DNA of 54,288 bases from CBDUMN01 sp965368335 (GTDB lineage Bacteria > Pseudomonadota > Alphaproteobacteria > Rhodospirillales > JAPHRK01): positions 1-54,288 of the forward strand of contig CBDUMN010000012.1 in the NCBI GenBank assembly GCA_965368335.1. The letters run 5' to 3'. The position numbers and the translations under genes were made by a program. Under the pieces are notes generated by a model that saw only the letters and a program-made list of their open reading frames with translations, was not told the DNA's origin and ran no database searches. Each line of letters begins with the position of its first letter. Within the stretch, counting starts at the first letter, position 1. Below, in pieces: positions 32,608 through 41,484 of this stretch.

Positions 32608-34815
32608 GTGAAACGGCGGCTTTTGAATATACGGGGAACTTTCTTTGGTTGCCTCGCCGTAACACTGACCGCCGGAGGCCTGGCAGCCCAGGCAGCCGAA
32701 CCGGACCCGTTTGCCCCCAACGCCCCGTCGCCAATAGCTCCCGAGACGATAAGTCCCAATGAACTCAAGGCGCTAAAGGCCACTGTCAGCACACCGACCC
32801 TACCGTCCCCCCCTTTGGCGGAGCCCCTGCCACCAGCGGAGATGCCTGCTCCATCTATTGTCGAGCCTGCCCCTAGTCCGGCCGCCGGGACGATTAAAAC
32901 TGTGACGCCGTCACAGTCACCGCCAACGCCGGAAATACCCAAATCCGACTCACCCAGCTTTTTCGATTCGCTAAAGAATCTCGTCATGCCGGATGAGCAG
33001 AAGGCCGAACCGGAGCCTAAAAAGGCGGAAACACCTAAATCACCATTGAAGGAAAAACCTCCTTCCCCACCGACAACGGAACAAACCGAAAGCGCTCCAA
33101 TTGTCGAGAACATCGAAATTCCCGTAGAAGCGCCGGAGTTCGAAACCACGGTGATTGAGCTCCCTCCACCACAACCAACACAAAGAATAGAACCGCCTGA
33201 AGCAAAACAAACGGAAGAGCCTGGTTGGCTGGACCGGCTGAAAGAAATGCTTTCGACCGACGAAGCGTCGCCCGAAAAGCCCATCGCGACACAGGAACTT
33301 TCTGCAAAGCCCCCCCCCTCTCCCACTAAAGCTGCAGAGACAAAGGCAGCGGTTGAGGCGGAGGAGTCCGAAAAACATCAGCCCGTATCGGCAAATCGTC
33401 CGAGCTATCTCCAGCTCGACAACATGCGTTCAACCAAAGCTCAGGAAGCCGTGTCGGCTCTAGAAACCAAGAAAACCGATCACACCGCAACAAGCTCACC
33501 CCCTACACAGGAAAAGGCGCAGGGCATTACAGCTGATCGGCAAAAATCTATAGCCCAAAACACTTTAGAACCGGCTCCCCTTAAGGATGAAGAAGCAGTA
33601 GCGGAATCTTCTCCGCCAACAAATACCGAAGTCATCCCCCCTAACGCACCAGTGCAGAAATCCGCACCCATCACTTTTGTTGAAAAAGAAGAGGCGCCGA
33701 TCAAGCCGGGACCGCTCGACCCGGCTAACGAAATGCTTTCGTTTGAGCCGGAACATGCAATGCGGCCTACGTCCGCGGCGCAAGCACCGAACCTCTTGAA
33801 AGTGAATATACCGGAAATCGCACCGGATATTCCACAAACGGCGACAATTGAGCCTTTGCGTGAACCAGCCCCAGAATCGGCAACCGTTTCGGCGAAATCT
33901 CCTCAAAACGCACGACAGCCAACAGCGCCGGTTCCGGAAGGCATCACCCCAGTCAGTCCACAGGCTGAAGAAGCAATGGAAGCCTTGACCGCCACGCCAT
34001 CACAACTGAAAGAACCACCGGCAGCAGTTGCAACCGCCAACGACGAAGCACCGAAAGCCGATATCATTGCGACAAACCAGGTTAAGCTCGCCAAAGAGGA
34101 AGAGCCAGGGCTGTTTGACCGGCTAAAACGCCTATTCACCAAAGATGAAACCATCGCTCCCATGCAGACGGCAGAGGAAGAGCGGGGCGAAGAGGCTGAA
34201 AGCAACCAGCACAACGATCAAATCGCCACTCTCCCCCCCGCCTCGGAAGTCGCCCCCCTCCGGGATATGATTTTCGACAGTCAGGCTTGGGGAATGGGGA
34301 GCAACCTCAAATTGGGCGCTGCCCTTACCCCTATGGAGCGCCAGGATCTTCCTTGTTTCCATAAGACCTTCATCAACCGGACACATTGCATCCGTAAAGT
34401 CGACTGGCCGAAAAATCTTAGAACCTCCTTTAATAGCGGAACGGTCCTTTACAACGGGACCAAGGCAATCATCGGGTACGATCAAGGCCGGGCCACTCGT
34501 CTCTACGCTTTATTCGCAGAACAGGACTTCGAAATCGTCGTCGCCCATTTCCAGAAAATGATGGGAACACCGCACCATAGAGCGCAGCGTAAACTCCACA
34601 CCCTTAAAGGCCCCCACTTGGAGAACGACTTCGTCCTTTGGCACATGGGCAAAAGCACCAGCGGTGACGGCCCGGTAACGGTTGAAATTCGCCGTTACGA
34701 CGACATTCGCCAAACGTTCCCCGACACAAAAAACGGCGTGGTTCGTATCTTTTTCGACCAAACTCTACCACTCTTCAAGCGCATCTCTCCACTTGACTTC
34801 ATTTCCCTTAGGTAG
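32608..34815 (+). CDS. Pro-rich exported protein with conserved C-terminal domain
   Basis: 735-residue protein I do not recognise. Signal peptide (about residues 1-30, KRRLLNIRG then hydrophobic to AAQAAEP), then some 530 residues of Pro/Ala/Glu/Thr-rich low-complexity sequence, and a folded C-terminal domain of about 180 residues. Three similar short amphipathic helices interrupt the linker: FFDSLKNLVMPDE (~118), WLDRLKEMLSTDE (~207) and LFDRLKRLFTKDE (~502). The C-terminal domain begins near SNLKLGAALTPMERQDLPCF and has two Cys ten residues apart that could form a disulfide. I prefer the GTG at 32608 (GGAACGG upstream, signal peptide starts at once) to the TTG at 32581. Divergent from the giant repeat protein gene; a shared cell-envelope function is inference. 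Confidence 0.78.
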   Translation: MKRRLLNIRGTFFGCLAVTLTAGGLAAQAAEPDPFAPNAPSPIAPETISPNELKALKATVSTPTLPSPPLAEPLPPAEMPAPSIVEPAPSPAAGTIKTVTPSQSPPTPEIPKSDSPSFFDSLKNLVMPDEQKAEPEPKKAETPKSPLKEKPPSPPTTEQTESAPIVENIEIPVEAPEFETTVIELPPPQPTQRIEPPEAKQTEEPGWLDRLKEMLSTDEASPEKPIATQELSAKPPPSPTKAAETKAAVEAEESEKHQPVSANRPSYLQLDNMRSTKAQEAVSALETKKTDHTATSSPPTQEKAQGITADRQKSIAQNTLEPAPLKDEEAVAESSPPTNTEVIPPNAPVQKSAPITFVEKEEAPIKPGPLDPANEMLSFEPEHAMRPTSAAQAPNLLKVNIPEIAPDIPQTATIEPLREPAPESATVSAKSPQNARQPTAPVPEGITPVSPQAEEAMEALTATPSQLKEPPAAVATANDEAPKADIIATNQVKLAKEEEPGLFDRLKRLFTKDETIAPMQTAEEERGEEAESNQHNDQIATLPPASEVAPLRDMIFDSQAWGMGSNLKLGAALTPMERQDLPCFHKTFINRTHCIRKVDWPKNLRTSFNSGTVLYNGTKAIIGYDQGRATRLYALFAEQDFEIVVAHFQKMMGTPHHRAQRKLHTLKGPHLENDFVLWHMGKSTSGDGPVTVEIRRYDDIRQTFPDTKNGVVRIFFDQTLPLFKRISPLDFISLR

Positions 34816-34828
34816 GGTCCTGACCCTA
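34813..34828. repeat. TAGGGTC inverted repeat, third copy
   Basis: TAGGGTCCTGACCCTA: arms TAGGGTC and GACCCTA around CT. It is the reverse complement of the core of the 20-bp repeats at 11854 and 12098. Its first TAG is the stop codon of the Pro-rich protein gene. Confidence 0.75.
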
Positions 34829-34858
34829 GTTGTTACTCCGTGCTTAATTCGGGATAAA

Positions 34859-34882
34859 CGGTTTTACGGAGACGTAAAACCG
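34859..34882. terminator. Perfect 10-bp hairpin before the TetR gene
   Basis: CGGTTTTACG - GAGA - CGTAAAACCG. It lies 44 bases after the Pro-rich protein gene; only a short T tract follows, so termination may be weak. It could instead be an operator for the TetR protein encoded 99 bases downstream. Confidence 0.5.
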
Positions 34883-34980
34883 GTTGAAATTTTACGCGGC
34901 ATCAAATAGTTTGCCCCCCGAACAAAACAGGACAGGCCATTTTTCGGCCAGCCAATGGACGAATACAGGAAGGGTGAACC

Positions 34981-35556
34981 ATGAGCCGTCGTTTGGAGAT
35001 TTTACGCCGCGCTGCCGAAGTTTTTGAACGCAAAGGCGTGGCCCGCACCTCCATGGAAGACATCGCCAACGCCGTCGGTATTAAGCGTGAAGGCGTTTAC
35101 TACTACTTCAAGAGCCGTGGCGACATCCTGCTTGAAGTCATTCTTCCTCAATCCAATTCATTGCTGCTCAATCTTCAATCTATCCTGCGGTCTAATATTT
35201 CCGCCAAAGACAAACTTCACGAAGCTGTGCGGAGCCACTTAGACTCGTTTAATCCCGCCTATCTGGAAATGAGTGTGGCGTTACGTGAGGATCACTTCGT
35301 TCGTGACGACGCCAAGCTTCAGGAATTGAAGAAATCCTGGGACGACTATAGCCACTGCTGGGTGGAACTGATCGCCATGGGCCAGCAGGATGGAGAATTC
35401 GATACCAGCCTCAATCCTAAAATGGCCGCCTACGGTTTACTCGGCATGATGAACTGGATCTGCCGCTGGTACGACCCACAAGGCGATGTTTCAATTCCCG
35501 AAATCATCCAACAGTACACAACCATGGCGACCACAGGACTTGCCGGAAAAACGTAA
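34981..35556 (+). CDS. TetR family transcription regulator
   Basis: 191-residue repressor. The N-terminal HTH is clear (ARTSMEDIANAVGIKREGVYYYFKS at about residues 21-45). The C-terminal ligand domain has ALREDHFVRDDAKLQELKKSWDDY and a Trp-rich end (MMNWICRWYDPQG), which resembles regulators of acyl-CoA or steroid/fatty-acid degradation (KstR2-like C-terminus). The target and ligand are unknown. It stands alone; a 10-bp inverted repeat upstream is a possible operator. Confidence 0.88.
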   Translation: MSRRLEILRRAAEVFERKGVARTSMEDIANAVGIKREGVYYYFKSRGDILLEVILPQSNSLLLNLQSILRSNISAKDKLHEAVRSHLDSFNPAYLEMSVALREDHFVRDDAKLQELKKSWDDYSHCWVELIAMGQQDGEFDTSLNPKMAAYGLLGMMNWICRWYDPQGDVSIPEIIQQYTTMATTGLAGKT

Positions 35557-35715
35557 CCGGCGATTTTCGCCCGCATAACGGGTTTATCGACAAAACTATT
35601 CCATTCAATGCGATTCTCTGATAGTGGATTCGTGCTTTAATCTTGCCGATTTGGGCAGGATAGCCGTCGGCGCATAGGGCCCGGCGGAACTCGAATACCA
35701 AATTGAGGTGGCGAA

Positions 35716-35925
35716 ATGGCGACCGGAACCGTGAAGTGGTTCAACAACACCAAGGGGTATGGTTTTATCGAACCCGACGAGGGCGGGAAAGACGCTTTTG
35801 TCCATATTACCGCCGTTCAACGAGCGGGTCTCGAAACACTGAAGGACGGACAAAAAGTCTCTTTTGAGCTTGCCGAAGGCCGTAACGGCCGGATGGCGGC
35901 GGAAGACCTCGCCGTTATAGAGTGA
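35716..35925 (+). CDS. Cold-shock domain protein (CspA family)
   Basis: 69-residue single CSD protein that binds single-stranded RNA/DNA and acts as an RNA chaperone. Both RNP motifs are present (KGYGFI and AFVHI). Ribosome site GAGGTGG. The 159-base upstream region, without a gene, is long enough to form the structured leader common to csp genes. A strong terminator follows. Confidence 0.96.
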   Translation: MATGTVKWFNNTKGYGFIEPDEGGKDAFVHITAVQRAGLETLKDGQKVSFELAEGRNGRMAAEDLAVIE

Positions 35926-36006
35926 TCGATTAGCCTGCCGTGCGGATCACCGTCCGCCGCAGCAAAAAACCTTAAGGGGCTTCCCCCCGCCTAAAACACA
36001 CTCTCC

Positions 36007-36046
36007 TATCGCCTCATCTCTTCTGAGGCGATAAGGGTCTTTTTTT
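36007..36046 (+). terminator. Intrinsic terminator after the cold-shock gene
   Basis: TATCGCCTCA and TGAGGCGATA form a perfect 10-bp stem, followed by AGGGTC and seven T. Confidence 0.85.
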
Positions 36047-36162
36047 ATCCGTTCTTTTTCAAACAGTTCCCTTGTCAGAAGCCATGAAACCGGGTTCAAT
36101 ACGGCAACGTATTTTCCTGTAACCGGGCATTCCCCCCGACAACGTCGGAACCGGAAGCGTGA

Positions 36163-36588
36163 ATGAGCTACCTGACTTGGCAAAATAAATTTAGCGTCGG
36201 AATCAAAGGCATAGATCGCGACCACAAAATCCTCTTCGATCTGGTCGGCCAATTTCATGATGCCTACGCTATGGGAAAAGGCAGTGACGCGCTGGAGAGC
36301 CTTTTTGAAATTTTACTCGATTATACGGACAATCATTTTCGGCGCGAAGAAACCCTGATGCGGGATAACGGCTATCCGGGTCTGGAGGGCCATATTAAGT
36401 CCCACCAAGATCTGCGTAACGAAGTTGAGGGAATGCACCAACGCTTTATCAATGGCGACCAAGGTCAGATTTGCCTCGACCTCCTGGGCTTTCTCAACAA
36501 CTGGCTGACATTCCACATTTTGGAAACCGACATGGCCTACCGCATCTACTTTGAGCAAAGAGGCATTCAGGCCGAGGTGTCACCTTAA
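36163..36588 (+). CDS. Bacteriohemerythrin
   Basis: 141-residue four-helix diiron protein that binds O2 reversibly, and in some bacteria NO. All seven ligand residues are present: His21, His58, Glu62, His77, His81, His118 and Asp123. Single-domain, no signal peptide, so cytoplasmic. It could store or deliver oxygen to respiratory enzymes; in this genome an NO-linked role is also conceivable. Monocistronic, 34 bases before the hydrolase gene. Confidence 0.94.
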   Translation: MSYLTWQNKFSVGIKGIDRDHKILFDLVGQFHDAYAMGKGSDALESLFEILLDYTDNHFRREETLMRDNGYPGLEGHIKSHQDLRNEVEGMHQRFINGDQGQICLDLLGFLNNWLTFHILETDMAYRIYFEQRGIQAEVSP

Positions 36589-36621
36589 AACGGCCTCCCC
36601 CTTTGAAATAGGATTTCCACC

Positions 36622-37395
36622 ATGCCCAAACCGCCGCTTTATATGATTCATGGCATGTGGTGTACGGGCGAATCCTGGAGCAAATACCGCGAATTCTTTG
36701 TCCAACGGGGCTACGTCGTCCATACGCCAACCCTGCGCCATCACAGCTACGGCAAAGACGAACATCCCATTCCAGCGCTCGGAACCACCAGCCTTCTCGA
36801 CTACGCCGCCGATTTGGAAGAGGATATCCGCAGTCATGAAACGCCACCCATCATTATCGGACATTCCATGGGCGGCTTGCTGACTCAGATTCTGGCCGCT
36901 CGCGGCCTCGGTCGAGCCGCTATCTTCCTGACCCCCGCGGCGCCAGCCGGAGTTATTGCGCTAACGCCATCGGTGGTGAAAACCTTCCGCCGTGTGCTAA
37001 CCACCTGGGCATTTTGGCGTCGCCCAACCTTCCCCACCATTAAAGAGGCGGCCTACGCAGTTTACAATCTACTTCCCAAGGACGAACACGACGCCGAATA
37101 CGGTCGTTTGGTTCATGAGTCCGGGCGGGCCGCCGCAGAGATCGCTTTCTGGCTTTTCGACAGCTCCAATGCAGCGACGGTAGATGAAAATATGATTACC
37201 TGCCCCACGCTGACTATCGCGGGAACCCAGGACAACATCACCCCAGCTTCGGTGGTCCGTAAAGTCGCCCGGAAGTATGCCAATAACGGCGACTTTTACG
37301 AATTTCCCAATCATGCCCATTGGGTTCTCGGCGAACCCGGTTGGGAAGAGGTCGCCCATCATTGTCTCAAGTGGATCGAAAACAAAAAGTTATAA
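36622..37395 (+). CDS. Alpha/beta hydrolase
   Basis: 257-residue serine hydrolase. The oxyanion region HGMWCTGESW near the start, nucleophile elbow GHSMGG, acid in AGTQDNITP and catalytic His in HAHWVLGEPGWEE make the triad complete. No signal peptide. Substrate unknown: esterase or lipase-like. It follows bacteriohemerythrin on the same strand and may share its transcript. Confidence 0.9.
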   Translation: MPKPPLYMIHGMWCTGESWSKYREFFVQRGYVVHTPTLRHHSYGKDEHPIPALGTTSLLDYAADLEEDIRSHETPPIIIGHSMGGLLTQILAARGLGRAAIFLTPAAPAGVIALTPSVVKTFRRVLTTWAFWRRPTFPTIKEAAYAVYNLLPKDEHDAEYGRLVHESGRAAAEIAFWLFDSSNAATVDENMITCPTLTIAGTQDNITPASVVRKVARKYANNGDFYEFPNHAHWVLGEPGWEEVAHHCLKWIENKKL

Positions 37396-37406
37396 GATCA
37401 AAAAAA

Positions 37407-37430
37407 ACCGCCCCCAAAAAAGGGAGCGGT
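37407..37430. terminator. Terminator after the hydrolase gene, likely bidirectional
   Basis: ACCGCCCCC and GGGAGCGGT arms around AAAAAA, flanked by an A run on the left, so the minus-strand reading ends in a T run. Confidence 0.65.
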
Positions 37431-37582
37431 GAGTTGCAAACAGAGTTCTGAACAAAGCGGCCCAAGGGACGATGGGATGGGAACGGATGGGAAACCCGCC
37501 TTGTCCATGCGTTTAAAGCTATCCACTTACCCGACGGCACGAAGTGATGTCCGTCACACAAGAAACCGAAAAAAAACAAAAA

Positions 37583-37612
37583 AACGCCCTGGCCGGATGA
37601 GGCCAAGGCGTT
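37583..37612 (-). terminator. Intrinsic terminator of the tRNA-Lys gene
   Basis: AACGCCCTGGCC / GGCCAAGGCGTT stem (12 bases per arm, one mismatch). On the minus strand it is followed by a T-rich tract, nine bases after the tRNA 3' end. Confidence 0.8.
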
Positions 37613-37620
37613 GATTTGAT

Positions 37621-37696
37621 TGGTGGGCACTATAGGATTCGAACCTATGACCGTTCGATTAAAAGTCGAATGCTCTACCAACTGAGCTAAGTGCCC
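37621..37696 (-). tRNA. tRNA-Lys (anticodon UUU)
   Basis: 76 nt including an encoded CCA. The acceptor stem GGGCACT pairs with AGTGCCC, the D-arm has AGCTCAGTTGGTAGAGC, the anticodon loop is CTTTTAA with TTT in the centre, and the T-arm has GGTTCGAATCC. Confidence 0.97.
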
Positions 37697-37793
37697 TTAA
37701 ACAAATTTTCCCGGCAACGCCGGGCGAGGCGAAACATAGGGACAGCGCCTCCACTGGTCAACAGGGAAAAACGCCTTTTTTTCAGTTTTTTTA

Positions 37794-38312
37794 CTATTCC
37801 CCTGCCGCCCGCTTTTCGGCGAACTTTTCTTCCATCTTCCGTTGGACGAATGGCGAAACGAAATGAGACACGTCGCCGCCCAACCAGCCGATTTCTTTTA
37901 CGAAGCGTGAGGCAATCAATTGGTGCTTGTCGGAAGCCATCAAAAAGACCGTCTCGATCTCTTTGTTGAGCTTTGCGTTCATTCCCGCCATCTGAAATTC
38001 GTATTCAAAATCGGAAACGGCGCGTAACCCCCGAATAATCAGCGAGGCCCCCTCTTTTGCGACGAAGTCCATCAGCAGGTTATTAAAAGGCTTAACCGTA
38101 ATTCGGCCACCGATTCGGCCATTCAATTCGGCGGCCTCCTGCTCAACGATGGAAACCCGCTCCTCGACGGAAAACAACGGCCCTTTACCGGGGTTTGTCG
38201 CGACGGCGACGATCAGCTTATCCACCACATGAGTGGCTCGCGTGATCACATCCAGGTGCCCATTGGTCGCAGGATCAAAGGTGCCCGGATAAACGCCAAT
38301 CCGTTCAGTCAT
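37794..38312 (-). CDS. coaD: Phosphopantetheine adenylyltransferase
   Basis: 172-residue cytoplasmic enzyme of coenzyme A synthesis: ATP plus 4'-phosphopantetheine gives dephospho-CoA and pyrophosphate. Nucleotidyltransferase motifs are PGTFDPATNGHLD at the N-terminus (contains the HxGH-like T/HxGH motif) and RGLRAVSDFEYE; the ISSS-like region reads ASRFVKEIGWLGGDVS. I chose the ATG at 38312 with GAGG eight bases upstream over a TTG six bases earlier. Directly downstream of gyrA on the same strand. Confidence 0.96.
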   Translation of the reverse strand: MTERIGVYPGTFDPATNGHLDVITRATHVVDKLIVAVATNPGKGPLFSVEERVSIVEQEAAELNGRIGGRITVKPFNNLLMDFVAKEGASLIIRGLRAVSDFEYEFQMAGMNAKLNKEIETVFLMASDKHQLIASRFVKEIGWLGGDVSHFVSPFVQRKMEEKFAEKRAAGE

Positions 38313-38348
38313 AGTCAATTCCTCAAATTCGGCCGATAGGCCAGTAGG

Positions 38349-41159
38349 CTATTCGTTTCCATTGTCCGTGTCTACGGGCGCTTCCGAGGATGCATCGCTA
38401 TCGGAAACGGGAACGCCTTCGGCCTCGCCATCTTCCGTATCCTCTTCATCCATCTCATCGCCGCCCATATCACGGACCCGTGTGACGGAAACGAGTTGTT
38501 CGTCTTCAGCCACCTTGAACAGCGTGACGCCCTGTGTCGAACGCCCGGCGATACGAACGTCATCAACGGAAGTGCGGATCAACTGGCCGCCCTTTGTCAC
38601 CATCACCGTCTGATCGCCCTCTTGAACCGGGAACGAGGCAACGACGAGGCCGTTACGCTCGGAAGTGTCGATGGTGGTGATCCCCTGACCGCCGCGGCCC
38701 GAAACACGATATTCGTAGGCCGATGTGCGCTTGCCGAAACCGTTCTCAGTCACAGTAAGGATAAACTCTTCATTCTCCTGCATATCGGCAAACGGCATTT
38801 CCTGAAGCTGGGCGGCAAGCTCTTCGTCCCGCGCTTTATCTTCGGCCTTGCCAGTATAATCGACAGACCCAAGCCGCCGTTGCGCCGCCTTGGCCCTCAA
38901 ATAACCATCCCGCTCTTCAACACTGTCCTCACGGTGTTTGAGGCCGGACATATTGATCACATGGTCGCCATCGGCCAATTTGATGCCGCGTACGCCCATG
39001 GAGGAGCGGGAATTGAATACCCTGAGATCGGCCACCGGGAAGCGAATGCACTTGCCGCTCTTGGCGGTCAGCATCACGTCATCGTCTTCTTCGAAAACGC
39101 GGACACGGACCAAGCCATCCCAATCCTCGGCATTGTCGAACTTCATGGCGATCTTGCCGTTAGCCATGACGTTGGTGAAATCGGAGAGACGGTTACGGCG
39201 CACGTTGCCGCCGCGCGTGGCGAACACGGCGAACAGGTCGCCCCAGGCCTCTTCATCCTCAGGCAGCGGCATGACCGTGGAAATGGTTTCGCTGTCATCC
39301 AAAGGCAGCAAATTGACCATGGCCTTGCCTTTGGACTGAGGATTGCCCAAGGGCAGCTTGTAGACCTTGAGTTTGTAAGCGATGCCGGTCGAAGAGAAGA
39401 ACAAAACCGGCGTATGAGTATTGGCGACGAAGACCTGATCGACGACATCCTCATCCTTGGTGTTCATGCCCGTGCGGCCTTTTCCGCCGCGCTTCTGGGC
39501 CCGATAGGTTGCCAGCGGAACGCGCTTGATGTAGCCGGTGCTGGTCACCGTCACCACCATATCCTCTTTCTGGATCAGGCTCTCGATATCGTGCGAGAAC
39601 TCGCCTTCTTCGAGCGTCGTGCGGCGGTCGGTGGCGAACTGGTCGCGAACCTCACGCAACTCACCGGTCAAGACTTCCAGCAATCGCTCCCGAGATCCGA
39701 GAATTTTGAGAAATTCCTCAATCTGCGCCCCAACCTCGCGCAGATCGTTACCGATCTTCTCGCGCTCCAGCCCGGTCAGGCGGTGCAGACGCAAATCGAG
39801 AATGGCTTTAGCCTGAATTTCGGAGAGCTGATAGGTCCCGTCTACGACGCCGCGTCCCGGCTCATCGATCAACTCGATCAACGGCGCCACATCGTGGACC
39901 GGCCAAGCTTTCGCCATCAATTGCTCTTTGGCTTCCTGCGGATTAGGCGCTTTGCGAATCAAAGCAATCACCTCATCGACGTTAGCCACGGCAACGGCAA
40001 GACCAGCCAATACATGAGCCCGTTCACGCGCTTTGCCCAGTTCATATACCGTCCGTCGGGTAATCACCTCTTCACGGAACTGAACGAAAGCCTCGATCAT
40101 CTGCTTGAGGTTCAACTGCTCCGGCTTGCCCCGGTTCAGCGCCAGCATATTGATGCCGAAGCTGGTTTGCAGCGGGGTGAAACGGAAAAGCTGATTAAGG
40201 ACCACTTCCGGCTGATGATCGCGCTTGATTTCGACGACGACCCGGACGCCATCCCGGTCCGATTCGTCGCGCAGGTCGCCAATGCCTTCGATGCGCTTAT
40301 CGCGAACGCAGTCGGCGATGGATTCGACCATCCGCGCCTTGTTCACCTGATAAGGGACTTCGGTAATGATGATCGCCATCCGGTCCTTACGGATTTCCTC
40401 GATAGAGGTGCGGCCACGCATCATGATGGACCCACGACCGGTATTGTAGGCTGAGACAATCCCGCTTTTACCCAGGATGATCCCGCCGGTGGGAAAATCC
40501 GGGCCCGGCACGTAATTCTCGATCAATTCCTCAATGGTGATGCCGGGATTGTCCACATAGGCCAGGCAGGCATCGACGACTTCGCCCAGATTGTGCGGCG
40601 GAATATTGGTCGCCATACCCACGGCAATACCACCCGCGCCGTTGACCAGCAGGTTGGGGTAGCGCGCGGGGAGAACTACAGGCTCGGAAACGGACTCGTC
40701 GTAGTTGGGCTGAAAATCGACCGTTTCTTTTTCGATGTCTTCGATCAGGGCATGGGCCGAGCGGGCCAAACGAGCCTCGGTATAACGCATGGCGGCCGCC
40801 TTATCGCCGTCCATGGAGCCGAAGTTCCCCTGCCCGTCGACCAGCGTCAGACGCATGGAAAATTCCTGAGCCATGCGAACCATGGCGTCGTAAATGGCGC
40901 TATCGCCATGGGGGTGATATTTACCCATGACGTCACCGACGATGCGGGCCGACTTACGGAATGGCTTACCTGCCTCGTAGCCGCCTTCCTTCATAGCAAA
41001 GAGGATGCGCCGGTGAACGGGCTTGAGGCCGTCTCGCACATCCGGAAGGGCGCGACTGACGATCACGCTCATGGCGTAATCGAGGTAAGAACGCTTCATC
41101 TCCCCTTCGATGGCGACAGGGGAGATATCATGATCCTGGGGCGTTTCGGGGGTGGTCAA
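38349..41159 (-). CDS. gyrA: DNA gyrase subunit A
   Basis: 936-residue type II topoisomerase subunit that introduces negative supercoils with GyrB. The active-site Tyr is Tyr126 (AAMRYTEARL). The quinolone-determining region reads HPHGDSAIYD, with Ser87 and Asp91 at the sensitive positions, i.e. wild type. The C-terminal beta-pinwheel has the GyrA box as QRRGGKG-like AQKRGGKGRTG, and the protein ends in a long acidic tail. The start is TTG, which gives the expected N-terminus (about 20 residues before KRSYLDYAMS); no ATG lies further upstream in frame. Confidence 0.97.
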   Translation of the reverse strand: MTTPETPQDHDISPVAIEGEMKRSYLDYAMSVIVSRALPDVRDGLKPVHRRILFAMKEGGYEAGKPFRKSARIVGDVMGKYHPHGDSAIYDAMVRMAQEFSMRLTLVDGQGNFGSMDGDKAAAMRYTEARLARSAHALIEDIEKETVDFQPNYDESVSEPVVLPARYPNLLVNGAGGIAVGMATNIPPHNLGEVVDACLAYVDNPGITIEELIENYVPGPDFPTGGIILGKSGIVSAYNTGRGSIMMRGRTSIEEIRKDRMAIIITEVPYQVNKARMVESIADCVRDKRIEGIGDLRDESDRDGVRVVVEIKRDHQPEVVLNQLFRFTPLQTSFGINMLALNRGKPEQLNLKQMIEAFVQFREEVITRRTVYELGKARERAHVLAGLAVAVANVDEVIALIRKAPNPQEAKEQLMAKAWPVHDVAPLIELIDEPGRGVVDGTYQLSEIQAKAILDLRLHRLTGLEREKIGNDLREVGAQIEEFLKILGSRERLLEVLTGELREVRDQFATDRRTTLEEGEFSHDIESLIQKEDMVVTVTSTGYIKRVPLATYRAQKRGGKGRTGMNTKDEDVVDQVFVANTHTPVLFFSSTGIAYKLKVYKLPLGNPQSKGKAMVNLLPLDDSETISTVMPLPEDEEAWGDLFAVFATRGGNVRRNRLSDFTNVMANGKIAMKFDNAEDWDGLVRVRVFEEDDDVMLTAKSGKCIRFPVADLRVFNSRSSMGVRGIKLADGDHVINMSGLKHREDSVEERDGYLRAKAAQRRLGSVDYTGKAEDKARDEELAAQLQEMPFADMQENEEFILTVTENGFGKRTSAYEYRVSGRGGQGITTIDTSERNGLVVASFPVQEGDQTVMVTKGGQLIRTSVDDVRIAGRSTQGVTLFKVAEDEQLVSVTRVRDMGGDEMDEEDTEDGEAEGVPVSDSDASSEAPVDTDNGNE

Positions 41160-41484
41160 ATGTCGTTTCCCAACTCTTTAAGGGGACGAGAGAACAGTCC
41201 CGGTTCAGGTCCCTGTTAGATACGTTTGAAGGGGCCTTTAGCCCCTCCGAATCCATTGCCTTGTTTATAGCAGATCGCCCCCATTCCACCAAACCTCTAG
41301 AGGCACTTATCCACACCAAAAAACACCCCAATTTCACCCTTTATTATCAATGCGCTAGAGCCATATCAGCTCGACCAAACCCAGCCATTCGCACCCCTTG
41401 CTAAAAAAAACCAAACCGAAGCGGTGTTGGGCCATCGAATTTCATCAAGATTCGCTAAGGCGCATATTGGGATTACAGCTTTCG
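41160..41484. other. 325-bp spacer upstream of gyrA
   Basis: No gene seen. It contains the gyrA ribosome site and promoter, and a small hairpin AGGGGC-CTTTA-GCCCCT at 41230-41246. The part next to the glucosaminidase gene is AT-rich and shows no clear terminator. Confidence 0.5.

Noticed and set aside
38496..40454. 652-codon open frame on the plus strand
   Set aside because: It lies wholly antisense inside gyrA, which is unmistakable; long antisense frames are common opposite GC-rich conserved genes.
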